NCBI GenBank assembly: GCA_041399155.1
Contig: JAWKTI010000002.1
Coordinates: 62,001 to 126,000 of the forward strand
Length of the DNA stretch: 64,000 nucleotides
DNA from: Zavarzinella sp.
Lineage (GTDB): Bacteria > Planctomycetota > Planctomycetia > Gemmatales > Gemmataceae
Reading direction: 5' to 3'
A program made the translations under genes and the position numbers. Below are positions 35,308 to 44,277 of the stretch, in pieces; position 1 is the stretch's first letter; each line of letters starts with the position of its first letter. The notes below the pieces were generated by a model. It made no database searches and was not told the DNA's origin. It saw nothing but the letters and a program-made list of their open reading frames with translations.

Positions 35308-35760
35308 ATGATTTTCAGCGAAGTTGTCGTTACCACCGCTGGGGTAGAGTCTGCTTTTAACATTGCGGACTATTTTCCAGTGTTTATCTTCCTCGGCGTC
35401 GCTTTCCTATTCGCCGTGGGCACGTTGTGTGCATCTCAATTGACGCACCTGCTTGGGTTAAAGCCCGCTAAACCCACTACCGTGAAGTTAATGCCCTACG
35501 AAAGTGGGATGGATCCTGTGGGGTCTGCCCGCATGCACATCGACATTAAATATTACCTGATCGCAATTCTCTTTCTGGTATTCGACGTTGAGTTATTGTT
35601 CCTATATCCCTGGGCGGTAACGGCTTACGCCGATTCAACCCCCACCGCATGGAAGGAACTTTTTGGCCGAATCGTCTTCTGGGAAGTGATAGTGTTTATC
35701 TTTTCGCTGGTCGTCGGTTATATCTACGCATGGCGAAAAGGAGTTTTTCAATGGCGGTAG
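35308..35760 (+). CDS. nuoA: NADH-quinone oxidoreductase subunit A
   Basis: First gene of the complex I operon, encoding a small membrane subunit of the quinone-binding region. It has three hydrophobic helices. The hallmark is the loop between helices 1 and 2, LMPYESGMDPVGSARMHIDIKYYLIAILFLVFDVE, whose conserved Cys is replaced by the Ser of YESG, and the final helix with FWEVIVFIFSLVVGY. The 150-residue start at 35308 is the best ATG; the ribosome binding site is weak. Its stop overlaps nuoB by ten bases. Confidence 0.93.
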   Translation: MIFSEVVVTTAGVESAFNIADYFPVFIFLGVAFLFAVGTLCASQLTHLLGLKPAKPTTVKLMPYESGMDPVGSARMHIDIKYYLIAILFLVFDVELLFLYPWAVTAYADSTPTAWKELFGRIVFWEVIVFIFSLVVGYIYAWRKGVFQWR

Positions 35761-36335
35761 CTTTTCCCGACTTCATCGTCAGCAAACTGGACTGGATTGC
35801 CAATCAGGCCCGTGCCAACAGCCTGTGGCCGATGCCATTTGCCACTGCCTGCTGTGGCATCGAGTTAATGGCCACCGCGTCCAGTCGCTACGATATCGCC
35901 CGTTTTGGCTCGGAAGCGATGCGTTTCAGCCCACGGCAGTGCGATCTGATGATCGTGGCTGGTCGGGTGGTGATGAAAATGGTGCCCGTAATGCAACGGA
36001 TCTGGCTGCAAATGCCAGAACCGAAGTGGTGCATCAGCATGGGGGCCTGTGCTTCTTCTGGTGGGGTGTTCGATACCTACGCGGTGGTGCAGGGGATTGA
36101 TCGGTTTATCCCGGTTGACGTTTACGTGCCTGGCTGTCCCCCGCGTCCGGAACAGTTGATTCGGGCGGTGCTCGACCTGCAGGAAAAAGTAAAGGCTACT
36201 GGCACAGTCGATGCTAGCGAATTTGCCGAGCGGAATCTCTACACTGGCCCCAATCGGCTGGTGGAACAACTGGCACCAGAAGAAACGATTATTGTGCCCG
36301 GCGACTACAACACCGCAACCCGACAACAAAACTAA
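35751..36335 (+). CDS. nuoB: NADH-quinone oxidoreductase subunit B
   Basis: It carries iron-sulfur cluster N2, the last electron carrier before quinone. Ligands are visible as Cys34-Cys35 in ATACCGIE, Cys100 in MGACASSGG and Cys129 in VPGCPPRPE. The 194-residue length is normal. AGGAG precedes the start at eight bases. The gene overlaps the end of nuoA, so the two are translationally coupled. Confidence 0.97.
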   Translation: MAVAFPDFIVSKLDWIANQARANSLWPMPFATACCGIELMATASSRYDIARFGSEAMRFSPRQCDLMIVAGRVVMKMVPVMQRIWLQMPEPKWCISMGACASSGGVFDTYAVVQGIDRFIPVDVYVPGCPPRPEQLIRAVLDLQEKVKATGTVDASEFAERNLYTGPNRLVEQLAPEETIIVPGDYNTATRQQN

Positions 36336-36359
36336 GCCCTTACACTGCAAGTACTTACA

Positions 36360-36854
36360 ATGACAGAACTTCTGGAACAATTCCGAACCAGCTACCCACA
36401 GATTGTGGTGGAACCATCGCAGTTTCGTTCCAACCAGCGTTGGACTGTGCCTGCAGAACATCTGTTCGCCACCGCACAATGGTTGTCGGCCAAGGGCTTC
36501 GATCTGCTGGTTGACATCGCTGGTATTGATTATCTGCAATACCCCAACGCCACTGATCGCTATGGCGTGGTGTATGCCCTGGCTAATACTCAAACATCTG
36601 CCCGAGTGTTCCTGAAAGTGATGCTGAACGATCCCGAGCCCACGGTCGACAGTGTGTACCCCATCTGGAAGGGTGCGGACTGGCTGGAACGGGAAGTCTA
36701 CGATATGTTTGGCATTAACTTCCTTGGCCATCCGGACTTGCGGCGAATTCTGCTGCCGGAAGGCTTTGTTTCGTACCCACTGCGAAAGGATTACCCAATG
36801 CGTGGACTTGGCGAGCGGCACAATTTCGAATCTGTCATCCGGTCCGAAAGTTAA
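36360..36854 (+). CDS. nuoC: NADH-quinone oxidoreductase subunit C
   Basis: The 30-kDa-type subunit of the peripheral arm. It has LLVDIAGIDYLQYP, YPIWKGADWLEREVYDMFGI, and the signature block RRILLPEGFVSYPLRKDYP that binds subunits B and D. The 164-residue protein is separate from nuoD here, unlike the fused nuoCD of enterics. It lies 24 bases after nuoB and before nuoD. Confidence 0.95.
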   Translation: MTELLEQFRTSYPQIVVEPSQFRSNQRWTVPAEHLFATAQWLSAKGFDLLVDIAGIDYLQYPNATDRYGVVYALANTQTSARVFLKVMLNDPEPTVDSVYPIWKGADWLEREVYDMFGINFLGHPDLRRILLPEGFVSYPLRKDYPMRGLGERHNFESVIRSES

Positions 36855-36881
36855 TTCAGTGGTGAATATGGAGTCTTTTTG

Positions 36882-38111
36882 ATGCCAGTAACACTCGCGA
36901 ATCCATTTCCCACTGCCACCGATGCACCGGAGAAGGAATTTCAGTACACACTGAACTTTGGCCCGCAGCACCCTGCGACGCACACCACGCTGCGGCTGGT
37001 GCTGACGCTGGAAGGGGAAACCATCATCAAAGCGGTGCCCGATATTGGCTACCTGCATAGTGGTTTCGAAAAACTGGGCGAAGACCTCGACTTTAATCAG
37101 TACGTGACGATTGTTGATCGGATGAACTATATTTCGCCGATTGCCAACGAAGTTGCGTGGCATCACGCAGTGGAAACGTTGATGGGGATCGAATTGACCC
37201 CACGATGCAAGTACATTCGTACAATTATTGCAGAATTAGCCCGCATCAGCGACCACCTGCTCTGCGTGGGGGCCTGTGCCCTCGACCTGGGTGGAATTAC
37301 CGGCTTTCTGTATGCGTTTAACATGCGGGAAAAGGTGTACAACATCTTTGAACGGATGGCTGGCCAGCGTTTTCACCCCAGCTACACCCGCGTGGGTGGG
37401 CTGATGTTCGATGTGGATGATGGCTGGGTGGAACTGATTCGCAAGTTTATCCGCGAAGAGTTTCCGAAAGCACATGCCGACATCTGCAAGCTGCTCAATC
37501 GCAATAAAATCTTTCTTGACCGCACCAAAGGCGTTGGCGTGTTGTCGAAGGAAGAAGCGATCAGCCGCAGTGCTGCTGGACCAATCGCCCGTGCCTCCGG
37601 CGTGGTGCGGGATCTTCGTAAAGACGAACCCTATCTGGCCTATAACGATTTCGATTTCCGGGTGATCTGTGCCCGCGATGGCGATTGCCTCGCACGCTAT
37701 CTGGTGCGGATGGAAGAAATGCGGGAAAGTGCCAGCATTATCTCTCAGGCGATTGAAAATATTCCCGTTGGCCCAGTCAACATCAGTGTGGATGATAAAC
37801 TGACGATTCCAGATAAATCAGCCACGTATCGAAGTATCGAAGGTTTAATTCAGCACTTCGAGTTGTTCATGTGGAATCGTCGCTGGCAGCCACCAGTTGA
37901 TGAATGTTACGCAGCCACGGAAGCGCCAAACGGTGAACTGGGCTTTTACATTGTTTCCGATGGGGAAGGTGGGGCGTATCGTGCGAAAACTCGACCGCCG
38001 TCATTTATCCATTTTGCCATGTTCCCCCACCTGATTGAAGGGCACACCATTGGCGATGTGCCTGCCGTGCTGGGTAGCTTGAACATTATTGCGGCAGAAC
38101 TGGATCGCTAA
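36882..38111 (+). CDS. nuoD: NADH-quinone oxidoreductase subunit D
   Basis: The 49-kDa-type subunit that helps form the quinone pocket. Recognisable blocks are NFGPQHPATHTTLRLVLTLEGE at residues about 25-46, PDIGYLHSGFEKLGE, and the C-terminal PSFIHFAMFPHLIEGH. The 409-residue length is normal. GGAG lies about eight bases before the ATG at 36882. A TTG codon lies in frame just ahead, so 36882 is the better start. Confidence 0.96.
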   Translation: MPVTLANPFPTATDAPEKEFQYTLNFGPQHPATHTTLRLVLTLEGETIIKAVPDIGYLHSGFEKLGEDLDFNQYVTIVDRMNYISPIANEVAWHHAVETLMGIELTPRCKYIRTIIAELARISDHLLCVGACALDLGGITGFLYAFNMREKVYNIFERMAGQRFHPSYTRVGGLMFDVDDGWVELIRKFIREEFPKAHADICKLLNRNKIFLDRTKGVGVLSKEEAISRSAAGPIARASGVVRDLRKDEPYLAYNDFDFRVICARDGDCLARYLVRMEEMRESASIISQAIENIPVGPVNISVDDKLTIPDKSATYRSIEGLIQHFELFMWNRRWQPPVDECYAATEAPNGELGFYIVSDGEGGAYRAKTRPPSFIHFAMFPHLIEGHTIGDVPAVLGSLNIIAAELDR

Positions 38112-38168
38112 ACCAGCCGAACTGGGTGATTCGTATTATTTTTTGTTGGAAGTGTATTACGGGAAGTG

Positions 38169-38651
38169 ATGATGGGTGTGCTAACAGCCGAAATCCGAGA
38201 AAAAATCGAAGCGTACATCCCACGTTACCCCAGCAAACAGGCGGTAACCCTGCCCGCACTCCACATTGTTCACGATGCTTTGCGGTGCGTGCCACTGGAA
38301 GCGATTCGAGAAATCGCCGAGATGCTCGATCTCGCACCGTCCGAAGTGCACGACACGATGACTTTTTACCAGTTTTTTCGGGAAGAACCGAACCCACTGG
38401 GCCAGACGCGGTTCTGGGTGTGTCGCAGCCTGGCCTGCCACCTGAAAGGTGCGGACAAACTAATAGCCCACTGTGCGGAAAAACTGGGAATTGCCCCCGG
38501 CCAGACCACACCCGATGGGCGGATCAGCCTGGAATTTGCCGAATGTATTGGTGCCTGTGAAGGGGCACCCGCCTGTTTAATTAACGATGAACATATGATG
38601 AACGCCACCACCGAGAAAGTAGATCAGTACTTCGCATCGGTAAACTCATGA
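38169..38651 (+). CDS. nuoE: NADH-quinone oxidoreductase subunit E
   Basis: A thioredoxin-like [2Fe-2S] subunit of the NADH module. The cluster ligands are the two pairs in VCRSLACHLKG and AECIGACEGAP. Helical N-terminus LPALHIVHDALRCVP and EVHDTMTFYQFF are typical. Several start codons are adjacent (GTG 38166, ATG 38169, ATG 38172) after GGGAAG; the exact one is uncertain. The product is 160 residues. Confidence 0.95.
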   Translation: MMGVLTAEIREKIEAYIPRYPSKQAVTLPALHIVHDALRCVPLEAIREIAEMLDLAPSEVHDTMTFYQFFREEPNPLGQTRFWVCRSLACHLKGADKLIAHCAEKLGIAPGQTTPDGRISLEFAECIGACEGAPACLINDEHMMNATTEKVDQYFASVNS

Positions 38652-38721
38652 AAATTAATGAATAATTAATGAGTTTTTGATGAGAGAGATTGGTGGCACC
38701 AGGGATTTTTTTGAGTAGATT

Positions 38722-40053
38722 ATGGCACAGCATGAACCAGTTTTGCTCGCACGGATTGCCCAGCCGGATAGTCATCGGTTGGAAGGCTACCGAAAAGATG
38801 GTGGTTATTCCGCGCTCGAAAAAGCCCTGAAAGAGCAGGCCCCCGTCGATGTGATCAACACTGTGAAAAACTCTGGCCTGCGTGGTCGGGGTGGTGCAGG
38901 CTTTCCAACCGGATTAAAATGGACTTTTCTTCCCAAAGATCATCCGGGTCCAATCTATCTGTGCATCAATGCGGATGAAAGTGAACCGTGTACCTTCAAT
39001 AACCGCATTCTCATGGAAAAAGATCCCCACCAGGTGCTGGAAGGGGTGATGCTGGCGTGCTACGCAATCCGCAGTCAGACTGCCTATTTTTACATTCGTT
39101 ATGAATACGGCACCGCATACCGGGCGTTACAATCGGCGATTGATGAATTGTACGCAGCGGGCCTGTTAGGCAAAAACATTCTCGGAACCGAGTTTTGCCT
39201 CGATATTTTCCTCCACCGTGGGGCCGGGGCCTATATTTGCGGTGAAGAAACTGGCCTGATTGAAAGTCTGGAAGGGAAACGGGCCTGGCCACGCATCAAG
39301 CCACCTTTTCCCGCAATTGAAGGGGCCTTTCGCAAGCCCACCATTGTGAACAATGTGGAAACTCTGGCGTGCGTTACCCAGATCATGCGACGTGGCATCG
39401 ACTGGTTCAAATCAATTGGTGTCGCACCAGATCCCAACAACCCACGCGATGCGGGCAGTTATGGACCGAAACTTTATTGTGTTTCTGGTCATGTGAACAA
39501 TCCGGGCTGTTGGGAATTACCTCTGGGCGTCACCTCGCGAGAGTTGATCAATAATTATGCCGGTGGGGTCAGTAATAACCGCACGGTGAAAGCGGTGATT
39601 CCTGGTGGCCTGAGTATGGGCTTCATGACCGAAAATGAGCTGGATATCCCTCTCGACTTTAACGGACCAGGGAAAGTAGGCTGTCTTGGCCTTGGAACGG
39701 GTGCGTTGACTGTGATTGATGATCAGACCAGCATGATTGATGTGCTGCACAACGTCTGCCAGTTTTATGCCCACGAATCGTGCGGGCAGTGCACTCCATG
39801 CCGGGAAGGTACTGGCTGGATGCTGAAAATCACTGATCGTCTGCGCCGGGGCCTTGGGCGACGCGAAGATTTGGATATCTTAATCGATGTTGCAGACCGA
39901 ATTGGTATTATGCCAGGAACCACTATCTGCGGCTTGTCCGACGGTGCGGGCTGGCCGGTCAAGAATGCCATTCGTAAGTTTCGGCAGGAATTCGAAGACG
40001 CGATTAAGTCCGGTCGAAAAAGCACCATCCAAAGTCTGGCGCTGGTGCATTGA
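38722..40053 (+). CDS. nuoF: NADH-quinone oxidoreductase subunit F
   Basis: The NADH- and FMN-binding subunit of complex I. Features in order are SGLRGRGGAGFPTGLKW (FMN site), NADESEPCTFNNR, GAGAYICGEETGLIESLEG (NADH site), and the [4Fe-4S] ligands in SCGQCTPCREGTGWM with the fourth Cys in TTICGLSDG. The length of 443 residues is normal. It is followed by an unrelated lipoprotein gene before nuoG, an unusual interruption. Confidence 0.97.
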   Translation: MAQHEPVLLARIAQPDSHRLEGYRKDGGYSALEKALKEQAPVDVINTVKNSGLRGRGGAGFPTGLKWTFLPKDHPGPIYLCINADESEPCTFNNRILMEKDPHQVLEGVMLACYAIRSQTAYFYIRYEYGTAYRALQSAIDELYAAGLLGKNILGTEFCLDIFLHRGAGAYICGEETGLIESLEGKRAWPRIKPPFPAIEGAFRKPTIVNNVETLACVTQIMRRGIDWFKSIGVAPDPNNPRDAGSYGPKLYCVSGHVNNPGCWELPLGVTSRELINNYAGGVSNNRTVKAVIPGGLSMGFMTENELDIPLDFNGPGKVGCLGLGTGALTVIDDQTSMIDVLHNVCQFYAHESCGQCTPCREGTGWMLKITDRLRRGLGRREDLDILIDVADRIGIMPGTTICGLSDGAGWPVKNAIRKFRQEFEDAIKSGRKSTIQSLALVH

Positions 40054-40073
40054 TTCTGAACCAGAGGTGCATC

Positions 40074-40520
40074 ATGCGGTATGCTTTGTTGCTGTTGACG
40101 GTTGGGATTTTCACCACAGGGTGCGACAAAAAGTCGGACGAATCCAGTAATGCGGGTTCTGGTCCCAATCTGGCACCGGGTGTCGTCAATCTTCCTGGTG
40201 CACAGGGCGTTCGCAAGGCAGTTGTTCGCACCGTAACCGAAGCCGAATTGAAGAGCCTGCATACTTTTATGTACACGGCTTATGCCACCAACGGGAAGGT
40301 TCCCACCAGTCAGGAAACGTGGGCTGCCATTCAGCAGGCCGACCGCAAACTGGTCGAATTAATCCAGGCAGGGGTGTTGATTCTTATTCCCAACCCACAA
40401 CCGGAAGGGATCTGGGCTTATCCTCAGGAATCTCTCACTAAAGGTGGGGCGGTGTTGACGCAACAAGGTGTAGAACGAAAAACGGTTCCAGAAATTCAGC
40501 AGTTATTGCAGCAGCAATAA
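40074..40520 (+). CDS. lipoprotein encoded inside the complex I operon, unknown function (148 aa)
   Basis: It begins MRYALLLLTVGIFTTGCDKKS, a lipobox with Cys18, so it should be exported and lipid-anchored on the far side of the cytoplasmic membrane. The mature region holds a Ser/Gly/Asn-rich linker and one helical domain (EAELKSLHTFMYTAYATNG, ETWAAIQQADRKLVELIQAG) ending with a Q-rich tail. GAGGTG lies just before the ATG. It follows nuoF by 20 bases and precedes nuoG by 68, so it belongs to the same transcript. No complex I subunit has this description; see findings. Confidence 0.75.
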   Translation: MRYALLLLTVGIFTTGCDKKSDESSNAGSGPNLAPGVVNLPGAQGVRKAVVRTVTEAELKSLHTFMYTAYATNGKVPTSQETWAAIQQADRKLVELIQAGVLILIPNPQPEGIWAYPQESLTKGGAVLTQQGVERKTVPEIQQLLQQQ

Positions 40521-40588
40521 TTCATGCAGAATCTGAATTTTTCGTTCGGACAATAATTAAGCCCAGTTGATAATTTTTTGAGAGTAGT

Positions 40589-42291
40589 ATGGCAACGGTA
40601 TATGTGAACGACCAGCCGGTCGACATCGGGGAAGAGCGATTAAACTGCATCCAGGTTGCCCAACGTGCTGCCGTGGAAGTGCCCCACTATTGCTACCACC
40701 CCGCACTGACTGTAGTGGCATCGTGCCGCATGTGCCTGATTGAAATGGGCGACCTGAAAGATGGCAAAGTGACCATGATTCCCAAGGTTTTCCCCGGCTG
40801 CCAGACTCCTGTCAAAGATGGCACAGTCATTGTGACGGGTGAATACCAGAAGCGACCTGCCGATCTGCCACGATTGCCATATCCGGATAACTACGTCCCG
40901 GGTGATAAAGCCAAAAAAGCCCAGGCGGACACGCTGGAAGGCCTGCTGCTGAACCACCCACTGGACTGTTCGGTGTGCGACAAAGCGGGCGAATGCAAGC
41001 TGCAGGATTACAGTTTTACCTACGGTCGCAGCGAATCTCGACTGGTTGATGAAAAGAACCAGCCACCGAATAAACCTGAACTCAGCTCCAAAATTACCCT
41101 GTTCACCGATCGCTGCATCATGTGCAGTCGGTGCGTGCGGTTCACCCGCGAAGTTGCTGGTACTGCGGAGCTTCAGGTGGTCAGTCGTGGTCACCATGCG
41201 GAAATTGATGTATTTCCCGGAGAGCCACTGGAAAACAAACTTGCAGGGAACGTGGTTGATCTCTGTCCGGTGGGAGCCCTGGGCAGCAAAGATTTTCTAT
41301 ACAAACAGCGTGTCTGGTACCTCAAAAGCAACGACAGCGTTTGTGCAGGGTGCAGCACGGGCTGTAGTATTGAAGTCGATACCAACAAAAATGTTGTCTT
41401 TCGCCTGCGGCCACGGGAAAACCCCAGGCTCAGGGCTACTTCATGTGCGATGAAGGTCGCCATGGTTACCATTATTTGAACTCCAAAGTGCGGTTTTCCC
41501 GCACGGTTCAACGGGTGCCAGACGGAGCCACTACCAAATGGCAGCCAACGCCATACGTTCAGTCAGTGGCCAAACTGAATGAAGAATGGAAGCTTCGTGC
41601 AACCGCAAAACCAGATGGGGTGTGGGTAACAATTTCACCATTCCTGACGGTGGAAGAAGCCTATTTAGTTGCAAAGTTCGCCAAACAACTTTCGTCCAAA
41701 GCAACACTGGTACTGGGCCATGTTCCATTTGTGGGCGAGGACGACCAGTTTCCTAAAGACCGCCGCGGGAATGTGAAGCAGCCAGCAAAGTTCACCATTC
41801 GTGCGGAAAAAGCCCCCAACCGCCGTGGGGTGGAAGAAGTCCTGAAAAAGCTGCAAGGCGAGATCATTCCACTGGCACGATTAAATGATGCGATTCAGCA
41901 GGGCAAAGTGGAATCTCTGATCTGGACTGGCGGCTATCCTTCGACGGAACTTCTTGCAGGTCAGGCACTTACGTCATTGGAACGGGTCCCCTTTCTGGTG
42001 GCAACCTCGCTGTTTGCCGATGCGATTACTGCCCACGCTCATTGGGTGGTGCCCAGTGCTGGCTTCACCGAAAAAGATGGCACCTTTGTGAACCATGGCG
42101 ATCTGGCACAGTGCCTGAAGAAAGCAACACAATCACCGGGTGAAGCGAGAAGCGAAGGTCAGTTATTCCACGATCTGCTGGGGCGGAACGGCTTGTTCCG
42201 CAGTGATCTGGTCCGCACCGAACTCGCCAAAGAAATCCCGTTTTTCAGCAAGTTGCCTGCAATTGTGCCAGAAAATGGCATCAAATTGTAA
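40589..42291 (+). CDS. nuoG: NADH-quinone oxidoreductase subunit G, one frameshift
   Basis: Two frames make one NuoG. The first has N-terminal [2Fe-2S] ligands (VPHYCYHPALTVVASCRMC, FPGCQTP), the His/Cys cluster HPLDCSVCDKAGECKLQDY and C-rich DRCIMCSRCVRF, then VDLCPVGAL and the start of the molybdopterin-like region. It breaks at a CCCC run (41422-41425); adding one C continues into the second frame as ENPQAQGYFMCDEGRHGYH. The corrected product is about 567 residues, short compared with enteric NuoG, with only a small molybdopterin-like domain. The break is likely a sequence error, because the rest of the operon is intact. Confidence 0.92.
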
Positions 42292-42414
42292 CAATTGTGT
42301 AACTTTGTGAAAGAAATGGGAAATTTGGGAAAAATGCTCCCCACGCACGTAGCGGGATATTTTTTGAGGGAATGACAGCCATCTGGCACCGATTTTCGTA
42401 TCAAATGGGAATCT

Positions 42415-43641
42415 ATGACCGTTGAAGCTCTACTATTTTCGCTTGGCCTGATTGTGGTGGTACTTGCTGCCATTTTGGGCTCAGTTGCCTACCTGACACT
42501 GGCCGAACGGAAGATTTCCGCTTACGTTCAGGACCGAGTTGGCCCTAACCGTGTGGGCCCCTGGGGTTTGCTCCAGCCGATGGTCGATGGTATCAAGTTT
42601 TTCTTCAAAGAAGACCTGATCCCACGACATGTAGACCGTGTTTTCTACTTTCTTGCTCCTGCAGTGGGTGTGATCACTGCCTTACTGGCATTCAGCGTGG
42701 TGCCCTTTGCTCCCACTCCACCACCACCCAATCCTACGGCAATTAATGAGAATCTCTCAGAAAGTGTTGCCACCCACGAAAAAGTGGTAGAAGAATACCG
42801 CACCCAACGACTGTGGGCAGTCGCACCCGGCCTGGATGTGGGTATTTTAATGAGTTTTGCAATCGCCAGCCTGGTCGTTTATGGCGTCATCCTGGGTGGC
42901 TGGTCTTCCAACAGTAAATATTCTCTGCTCGGTTCACTTCGTGCCAGTGCTCAGATCATCAGTTACGAAATCCCACTGGGGATGTCTGTTCTGGCTGTGT
43001 TCCTGATTGCAGGCTCGGTAAATCTTGAAAAAATCGCCGCCTGGCAGGGGACGAATGGCTGGTTTATTCTGTACCAGCCACTTGGTTTTGTGCTGTTTAT
43101 GATCTCCGTATATGCGGAATGTAACCGCACCCCGTTTGACCTGCCCGAAGCCGAACAGGAACTGGTGGGTGGTTTCCACACAGAATACGGCTCCATGAAA
43201 CTGGGCCTGATGCTGATGGTCGACTACATCCACATGATTACCGCCAGCTTCTTCCTGGCATTGCTGTTCTGTGGTGGCTGGCACTTCCCAGGGATCAGCT
43301 CCATTGGTGGTACCGCTGGTATCATTGCACAGTTTCTGGTGCTGGGTGCCAAAGTCTTTTTCTTCCTGATGCTGTTTATTCTGGTCCGCTGGACAATCCC
43401 GCGGTTCAAGTTCGATCAGTTGATGTCGCTGGCATGGCAAATCATGATCCCGCTGTGCATCCTGAACCTGCTGGCTGTCCTTTGTCTGCGTGAGTTTGGC
43501 TACCCTCTGTGGGTGATGACGCCGATTTCCCTGCTGCTCTTTGTTGGTGCCGCCTGGTTGACCACGCGGGATAAGCCTCGCGAAGGCAAAAGTGCTAATA
43601 AAGCCAGCCTTCCTTCGTCCGAAACTGTTGGTGTAGCGTAA
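42415..43641 (+). CDS. nuoH: NADH-quinone oxidoreductase subunit H
   Basis: Membrane subunit at the quinone entry site. Signatures are AERKISAYVQDRVGPNRVGPWGLLQ, and the later SAEQELVGGFHTEYGS-like EAEQELVGGFHTEYGSM. About eight helices are expected. Between helices 2 and 3 there is an extra ~35-residue loop (FAPTPPPPNPTAINENLSE...) not found in standard NuoH. The C-terminus extends about 15 residues. Length is 408 residues. Confidence 0.96.
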   Translation: MTVEALLFSLGLIVVVLAAILGSVAYLTLAERKISAYVQDRVGPNRVGPWGLLQPMVDGIKFFFKEDLIPRHVDRVFYFLAPAVGVITALLAFSVVPFAPTPPPPNPTAINENLSESVATHEKVVEEYRTQRLWAVAPGLDVGILMSFAIASLVVYGVILGGWSSNSKYSLLGSLRASAQIISYEIPLGMSVLAVFLIAGSVNLEKIAAWQGTNGWFILYQPLGFVLFMISVYAECNRTPFDLPEAEQELVGGFHTEYGSMKLGLMLMVDYIHMITASFFLALLFCGGWHFPGISSIGGTAGIIAQFLVLGAKVFFFLMLFILVRWTIPRFKFDQLMSLAWQIMIPLCILNLLAVLCLREFGYPLWVMTPISLLLFVGAAWLTTRDKPREGKSANKASLPSSETVGVA

Positions 43642-43656
43642 CTTAGGAGAATTCTC

Positions 43657-44223
43657 ATGGCGACATCCGAAAAGAATGTGCACTGGGTTGAAGCTCCCAA
43701 GATGGGCTTGCTCGAACGAATGTATATCCCCGCAGTGATGGCAGGACTTTCTACCACCGTGCGGCACATTTTCAGCCCACAGGTAAAAACGGAAAGTTAC
43801 CCGGAACAGGAACCGGATCTACCCCCCAACTATCGTGGGGTGCACCGCCTGAATCGCGATACGGAAGGTCGTGTGAAGTGCGTCGCCTGCTATATGTGTG
43901 CCACCGCTTGCCCCGCACACTGCATTGATATTGTGGCTGCACCTGCACCCACCGAATGGAAAGACCGGGAAAAATATCCCGAAATGTTCGTCATCGACGA
44001 ACTTCGCTGCATTTATTGCGGCATGTGCGAAGAAGCCTGCCCAGTCGATGCAATTGAACTGACCACGCTGTATGATCTTACCGGGTTAAGTCGGGAAGAG
44101 ATGATTTTCGACAAAGAAAAACTGCTGAGTGTGTTTGATCAAACGACGAAAGCAGGCACCGACCCAGTCCGCACCCGTTCCGGAAAACTGGGGCCGGCTG
44201 CAGAATTACCCGTACTGAATTAA
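43657..44223 (+). CDS. nuoI: NADH-quinone oxidoreductase subunit I
   Basis: A ferredoxin-like subunit carrying two [4Fe-4S] clusters (N6a and N6b). The two motifs are CVACYMCATACP and CIYCGMCEEACP, both with CxxCxxCxxxCP spacing. The 188-residue length matches the family. AGGAG lies upstream of the start, and the gene follows nuoH by 15 bases. Confidence 0.96.
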   Translation: MATSEKNVHWVEAPKMGLLERMYIPAVMAGLSTTVRHIFSPQVKTESYPEQEPDLPPNYRGVHRLNRDTEGRVKCVACYMCATACPAHCIDIVAAPAPTEWKDREKYPEMFVIDELRCIYCGMCEEACPVDAIELTTLYDLTGLSREEMIFDKEKLLSVFDQTTKAGTDPVRTRSGKLGPAAELPVLN

Positions 44224-44277
44224 CTGACTTGTATTCGTTGCCAGTTTCGATTGTGCAACGTTGGAGTAGTGTCTTCT

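Noticed and set aside
40589..42291. Programmed frameshifting in nuoG
   Set aside because: The junction is a plain CCCC run without a slippery heptamer or downstream stem, and simple insertion of one base restores the normal family sequence; a sequence error is simpler.
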